A stretch of DNA of 64,000 nucleotides from Symbiodinium natans (Eukaryota; Sar; Dinophyceae; Suessiales; Symbiodiniaceae), in contig CAJNDS010000469.1 in assembly GCA_905221605.1 (NCBI GenBank), forward strand, positions 15,001 to 79,000, given 5' to 3'. Below are positions 59,730 through 64,000 of this stretch, one piece after another; the first letter of the stretch is position 1; the number at the start of each line of letters is the position of its first letter. A program made the translations under genes and the position numbers. The notes beneath the pieces were generated by a model. That model made no database searches. It saw only the letters and a list, made by a program, of their open reading frames with translations, and was not told where the DNA came from.

Positions 59730-62045
59730 CCTCCCAGAATTAAATAATTTAAAAAATTTAAATCCGAAACGCCCTTTCGGATTTAAATTATTTAAATTAT
59801 TTAATTCTGGGAAGGGGGGGGGCCCGGTCCTGCCCCCCCCCCCTTTTCGGATTTAAATTATTTAAACTATTTAAATTATTTAAATTATTTAAATTATTTA
59901 AATTATTTAATTCAGGGGGGGGGAATTAAATAATTTAAATAATTTAAATCTGAAAGGGGGGGTTCGGATTTAAATTATTTAAATTATTTAATTCCCCCCC
60001 CCCGGAATTAAATAATTTAAATAATTTAAATAATTTATATAATTTAAATAATTTTAAATCCGAAAAGGGGGGGGGGCCAGGCCCAGGCCCCCTCCCCCTC
60101 CCAGAATTAAATAATTTAAATAATTTAAATCCGGAACGCCCCTTTCGGATTTAAATTATTTAAATTATTTAATTCTGGGAGGGGGAGGGGGCCGGGGCCT
60201 GCCCCACCCCCCCCCTTTCGTATTTAATTTATTTAAATTATTTAAATTATTTAAATTATTTAAATTATTTAATTCCGGGGGGGGAATTAAATAATTTAAA
60301 TAATTTAAATCTGAAAGGGGGGGTTCGATTTATATTATTTAAATTATTTAATTCCCCCCCCCGGAATTAAATAATTTAAATAATTTAAATAATTTAAATA
60401 ATTTAAATAATTTAAATAAATTAAATCCGAAAAGGGGGGGGGGGGCAGGCCCAGGCCCCCTCCCCCTCCCAGAATTAAATAATTTAAATAATTTAAATCC
60501 GAAAGGGGCGTTCAGGATTTAAATTATTTAAATTATTTAATTCTGGGAGGGGGAAGGGGCCGGGTGGGGCCTGCCCCCCCCCCTTTTCGGATTTAAATTA
60601 TTTAAATTATTTAAATTATTTAAATTATTTAAATTATTTAATTCCGGGGGGGAGAATTAAATAATTTAAATAATTTAAATCCGAACCCCCCCTTTCAGAT
60701 TTAAATTATTTAAATTATTTAATTCCCCCCTGGAATTAAATAATTTAAAAAATTTAAATAATTTAAATAGTTTAAATCCGAAAAGGGGGGGGGCCAGGCC
60801 CCACCGGGCCCCCTCCCCCTCCCAGAATTAAATAATTTAAATAATTTAAATCCTGAACACCCCTTTCGGATTTAAATTATTTAAAATATTTAATTCTGGG
60901 AGGGGGAGGGGGCCGGGTGGGGCCTGCCCCCCCCCCCCCTTTCCGGTTTAAATTATTTAATTATTTAAATTTATTTAAATATTTAAATTATTTAATGCCG
61001 GGGGGTTAATTAAATAATTTAAAAAAAAAAAAAAATTTAATCTGAAAGGGGGGGTTCGGATTTTAAATTAGTTAAATTAAATTTAATCCCACCCCCCCCG
61101 AATTAAATATTAAATAATTTTAAATAATGTAAATTTTAAATAATTTAAATAATTTAAATCCGAAAAGGGGGGGGGGGGGCCAGGCCCAGGCCTCCTCCCC
61201 CTCCCAGAATTAAATAATTTAAATAATTTAAATCCGAAAGGGGCGTTTCGGATTTAGATTTTTTAAATTATTTAATTCTGGGAGGGGGAGGGGGCCCGGG
61301 CCTGGCCCCCCCCCCCTTTTCGGATTTAATTTATTTAAATTATTTAAATTATTTAAATTATTTAAATTATTTAAATTATTTAAATTATTTAATTCCGGGA
61401 GGGGAATTAAATAATTTAAATAACTTAAAATCTGAAAGGGGGGGTTCGGATTTAAATTACTTAAATTATTTAATTCCCCCCCCCACCCGGAATTAAATAA
61501 TTTAAATAATTTAAATAATTTAAATAATTTAAATAATTTAAATAATTTAAATAATTTAAATCCGAAAAGGGGGGGGGCCAGGCCCAGGCCCCCTCCCCCT
61601 CCCAGAATTAAATAATTTAAATAATTTAAATCCGGAACGCCCCTTTCGGATTTAAATTATTTAAATTATTTAATTCTGGGAGGGGGAGGGGGCCTGGGCC
61701 TGCCCCCCCCCCCCTTTTCGGATTTAATTTATTTAAATTATTTAAATTATTTAAATTATTTAAATTATTTAATTCCGGGGGGGGAATTAAATAATTTAAA
61801 TAATTTAAATCTGAAAGGGGGGGTTCGGATTTAAATTATTTAAATTATTTAATTCCCCCCCCCGGAATTAAATAATTTAAATAATTTAAATACTTTGAAT
61901 AATTTAAATAATTTAAATAATTTAAATCCGAAAAGGGGGCGGGGGGCCAGGCCCAGGCCCCCTCCCCCTCCCAGAATTAAATAATTTAAATAATTTAAAT
62001 CCGGAACGCCCCTTTCGGATTTAAATTATTTAAATTATTTAATTC
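59730..62045. repeat. 370-bp super-repeat of AT/GC hairpins
   Basis: The marker CAGAATTAAATAATTTAAA occurs at about 59735, 60103, 60468, 60822, 61206, 61603 and 61970. Each unit alternates AAATAATTT-type blocks with their complements, separated by C/G runs. 60086-60133 and 60146-60193 form a perfect 48-bp stem. Confidence 0.95.
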
Positions 62046-62071
62046 CTTGCCCCAGACCCCCCAGAAACGAT

Positions 62072-62172
62072 AATAGGGTCTATTTGGAAGTTGTCTCTTG
62101 TAAATAAGTATACGTTTTGGGGCCTTATTTCCTCTTTAAAACACGAGTCTCAGCTTCCAAATAGACCCTATT
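62072..62172. mobile_element. 101-bp element with perfect 19-bp terminal inverted repeats
   Basis: AATAGGGTCTATTTGGAAG (62072-62090) is exactly inverted at 62154-62172. TA dinucleotides at both outer edges could be a target duplication of a Tc1/mariner-type MITE. Confidence 0.75.
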
Positions 62173-62183
62173 TAAGCTGCACA

Positions 62184-62184
<1 letters not shown>

Positions 62185-62235
<51 letters not shown>
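62185..62235 (+). repeat. Poly-G, 51 bases
   Basis: Uninterrupted G run, the longest homopolymer in the window, then C and five more G. Confidence 0.95.
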
Positions 62236-62424
62236 CGGGGGAAGCGGTCCCTTCAAGGTGATTCCATTCTATAAAGAGGTACCCCTACCCCTATCTTGGG
62301 AACCGCCCATATGATCAGTTCTCAAAACTTATTCTGGTCCCTTTTGGGGTACCCGGAATCAAGCTTGCAGGTTTCTGGGTTTAAGGTCCTAGGCTTAGGG
62401 CTGCCATGCAGCCCAAAAAACGTG

Positions 62425-62538
62425 ATAAGTCCCTCTTGTCAAGGCGGGGGGCGACATCTTGTCGCCAAGGCCCATGATGCCCTTGATGCCTTGGGGTGCA
62501 TCAGCTGGCATCTCGAAACCGCAAAGGCTCACAATGGG
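62425..62538 (-). CDS. Exon-like island, strongly biased
   Basis: The minus frame reads PIVSLCGFEMPADAPQGIKG then IMGLGDKMSPPAL; about 25 of 33 codons end in G or C. The overlapping plus ORF (62296-62610) is less biased and probably a shadow. Confidence 0.45.
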
Positions 62539-62776
62539 TCCCAAACCCTGAACACCCTACACCCCTACCTTCTTCACCCTAAAGATCGCCCTGCTCATCC
62601 TCAACCCTGAACTCCGCAAGGCAACCCTCACCCCTACCACTGTAAACCGCGACAATCCTCAGACCCTAAGTGCTCGCAGCAAAGACGAAACGTTCTGAAC
62701 CCCCTGAACACACACCCCTACAAATGCCTGTAAACACTAAGTCTGGTGCCCCGACTGATATGGGCCAAATGCATGG

Positions 62777-62900
62777 GTAGGGTTTAGGGTTTAAGGTTTA
62801 AGGTTTAGGGTTTTGGGTCCATTTAGGGTTTAGGGTTTAGGGTCTAGGGTCTAGGGTGTAGGGTTTAGGGTTTAAGATTTAGGGTTTAGATTTTAGAGTT
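62777..62900 (+). repeat. TTTAGGG tract, degenerate
   Basis: About 15 units with variants. Confidence 0.9.
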
Positions 62901-62904
62901 CAGG

Positions 62905-63165
62905 ACCCCATGACTACCATACGACTACGGCGTCATCTGGTTCTTTGGCTACTGGAGTCAACCACGGCCCAAGGTCGCACACTTGTCCTTTTGACTCGAT
63001 CTTTGGGCGTGCGACGCGAAAAACGGCGCGAACATCGCGAGAAAAAGGGCCGGTGTGGGCTGAGGAAGAGTCTCTACAGACCGAAACCCGAAACCCGACC
63101 GAAGACAAAAGAGTGTTGGCCCTTCTCTGCGTTCTAGGGGGTCAGGCTCCCTGGTGGGCTATAGG
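62905..63165 (+). CDS. Exon-like ORF, about 85 codons
   Basis: The plus frame is open from about 62905 and contains NHGPRSHTCPFDSIFGRATR, KTARTSREKGPVWAEEESLQ and TETRNPTEDKRVLALLCVLG. Other frames over the same DNA are open as well. It lies between two TTTAGGG tracts and then runs into one. Confidence 0.35.
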
Positions 63166-63529
63166 GTTTAGGTTTAGGGCTTGGGATGTAGGGTTCGGAG
63201 TTTAGGGTGTAGGGTGGTTTAGGGGTAAGAATGTCTGTTGCAAGGTCCGGGAAGGCCGAGGTATTTGAATTAGGGTCCCTTTCTGGGGTCCTGATTTTCA
63301 GGGTGCCGTAAGTACGTGAAAAAATATATTTCCATTATTTATAAAATATATTTATTATTTTCGAATAAGGATTCAAAAAGGGACCGAAATCTAGAGAACT
63401 ACCCCATCTGTCTAGAGGGGCACAGATCGGCTAGAGCCGCGGGCGCAGTTTGGCGATGGCCAAACCGACAAAGACGCCTTGAGACAAAGAGGGCCGCGGC
63501 TTCGGGTCCAGGGTTAAACCTTTCTTGTA

Positions 63530-63625
63530 GGGTTTAGGGTTTAGGGTTCAGGGTTTAGGGTTTAGGGTTTAGGGTTTAAGGGTTTAGGGTTTGGGGTTTA
63601 GGTTTTAGGGTTTCGGGTTTAGGTG
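63530..63625 (+). repeat. TTTAGGG tract with variants
   Basis: About 13 units, including TTCAGGG and TTTGGGG. Confidence 0.94.
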
Positions 63626-63724
63626 AGAGTTGGTGGGGGATTTCATGGTTTCGGGCCGGGATTTTCAAGGGCTGTGTACAGCCGAGTTGGGGTTGTGTTT
63701 AGGGTTTCTGGGTAGTTGCTGCAG

Positions 63725-63790
63725 CCTCGCACATTTGCTGAAAGCACGCTCTCAAGCGCCAGCATCAAGGATGGGTTCCGCAGCATGCGC
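63725..63790 (+). CDS. Internal exon with consensus splice sites
   Basis: It starts after TTGCTGCAG (63716-63724), ends before GTAAGT (63791-63796), and is exactly 22 codons: PRTFAESTLSSASIKDGFRS then MR. Both splice sites match the consensus. Unknown protein. Confidence 0.5.
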
Positions 63791-64000
63791 GTAAGTCCGC
63801 AAACTAGAAGTGGTTGTAAGACCTAAACACTGAGCCCTGAGCCCAAAAACCCAAACCCAAAACGCAAGACCCTACCGCCAGTACGGGGCCCCTTGATTTG
63901 GTGACGTAGCGTACGTTTTCCGTCGTTTGCCCAGAAGACACCCCCCTTCTTCACTCCCCCCCTTCCCTTATAGTCACAATATGTATGAGTACATGCTGAC

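Noticed and set aside
1-64000. Window as a true chromosome end or subtelomere
   Set aside because: Tracts are short, inverted at random, interrupt elements and lie between exon-like islands. No terminal long array is present at either edge.

Overview
Organism. The window reads as nuclear DNA of a microbial eukaryote, most likely an alga. The dominant signal is the heptamer TTTAGGG/CCCTAAA, the telomere unit of plants, many green algae, dinoflagellates, chromerids and cryptophytes. It occurs as more than 100 separate tracts, in both orientations, from base 229 to base 63625. There are no bacterial-style operons, no rRNA and no tRNA that I can recognise. I cannot fix the lineage. One GC-AG intron and a preference for AG|G acceptors would fit a dinoflagellate, but this is weak evidence. 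Coding. Long ORFs in telomeric, poly-G, CT/GA or satellite DNA are by-products (for example GFRVWGLGFGVWG peptides). Short GC-rich islands of about 50-150 bp between the telomeric tracts do look like exons. The best case is on the minus strand at 530-2572: three islands, in the right order and phase, encode the H-loop stretch of an ABCA-type ABC transporter, SAVLLTTHSMEEAE | ALSSRLGIMAQGQLLT | VGTAQQIKAR. They are split by introns of 963 nt (GT-AG) and 935 nt (GC-AG) that are full of telomeric tracts and inverted-repeat elements. About 40 further exon-like islands are listed with low to moderate confidence. Several have AG|G acceptors and G/C-ending codons. Layout. 1-5 kb: ABCA exons and dense telomeric tracts. 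5-40 kb: telomeric tracts alternating with exon-like islands and at least eight families of short inverted-repeat (MITE-like) elements, plus a 180-bp satellite (6.7-7.4 kb) and a diverged duplication (22.7-24.3 kb). 40.5-43.25 kb: AT-rich, with TA microsatellites and a degenerate 65-80 bp satellite interrupted by one telomeric tract. 43.25-52.03 kb: telomeric mosaic again, including a long TTTTAGGG octamer array. 52.04-62.77 kb: free of telomeric tracts. It holds a fold-back element, a 2.75 kb tandem duplication built on a 55-bp satellite, an 89-bp tandem repeat, a CCA-rich repeat, a GAT/GAA tract, a ~370-bp super-repeat of long perfect hairpins, a 101-bp inverted-repeat element and a 51-base poly-G. 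62.77-64 kb: telomeric mosaic with two exon-like islands. Main biological point. Telomeric tracts lie inside otherwise recognisable inverted-repeat elements (near 9.45, 29.38, 35.75 and 50.16 kb), inside a satellite unit (42.65 kb), inside inferred introns, and between short direct duplications of their own flanks (21.1-21.3 and 27.2-27.3 kb). This is best explained by repeated insertion or repair-coupled addition at internal sites, not by one old telomere fusion. Shorter tracts not entered separately are near 2400-2490, 4220-4275, 6285-6330, 6398-6456, 7848-7920, 8980-9053, 9590-9640, 11620-11670, 11905-12125, 12330-12440, 13304-13345, 14320-14404, 15637-15690, 16300-16462, 17410-17495, 17637-17680, 20078-20190, 20785-20945, 22365-22435, 26165-26290, 30125-30168, 32928-33005, 34300-34375, 36350-36388, 37345-37395, 38404-38490, 38950-38995, 43875-43940, 45484-45540, 48413-48465, 48977-49052, 49164-49193, 51024-51150, 51297-51333 and 51562-51610. 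Uncertainty. Random 100-bp windows often have an open frame, so an open frame alone was not counted as support. I used known motifs, codon third positions counted by hand, and splice-site fit.
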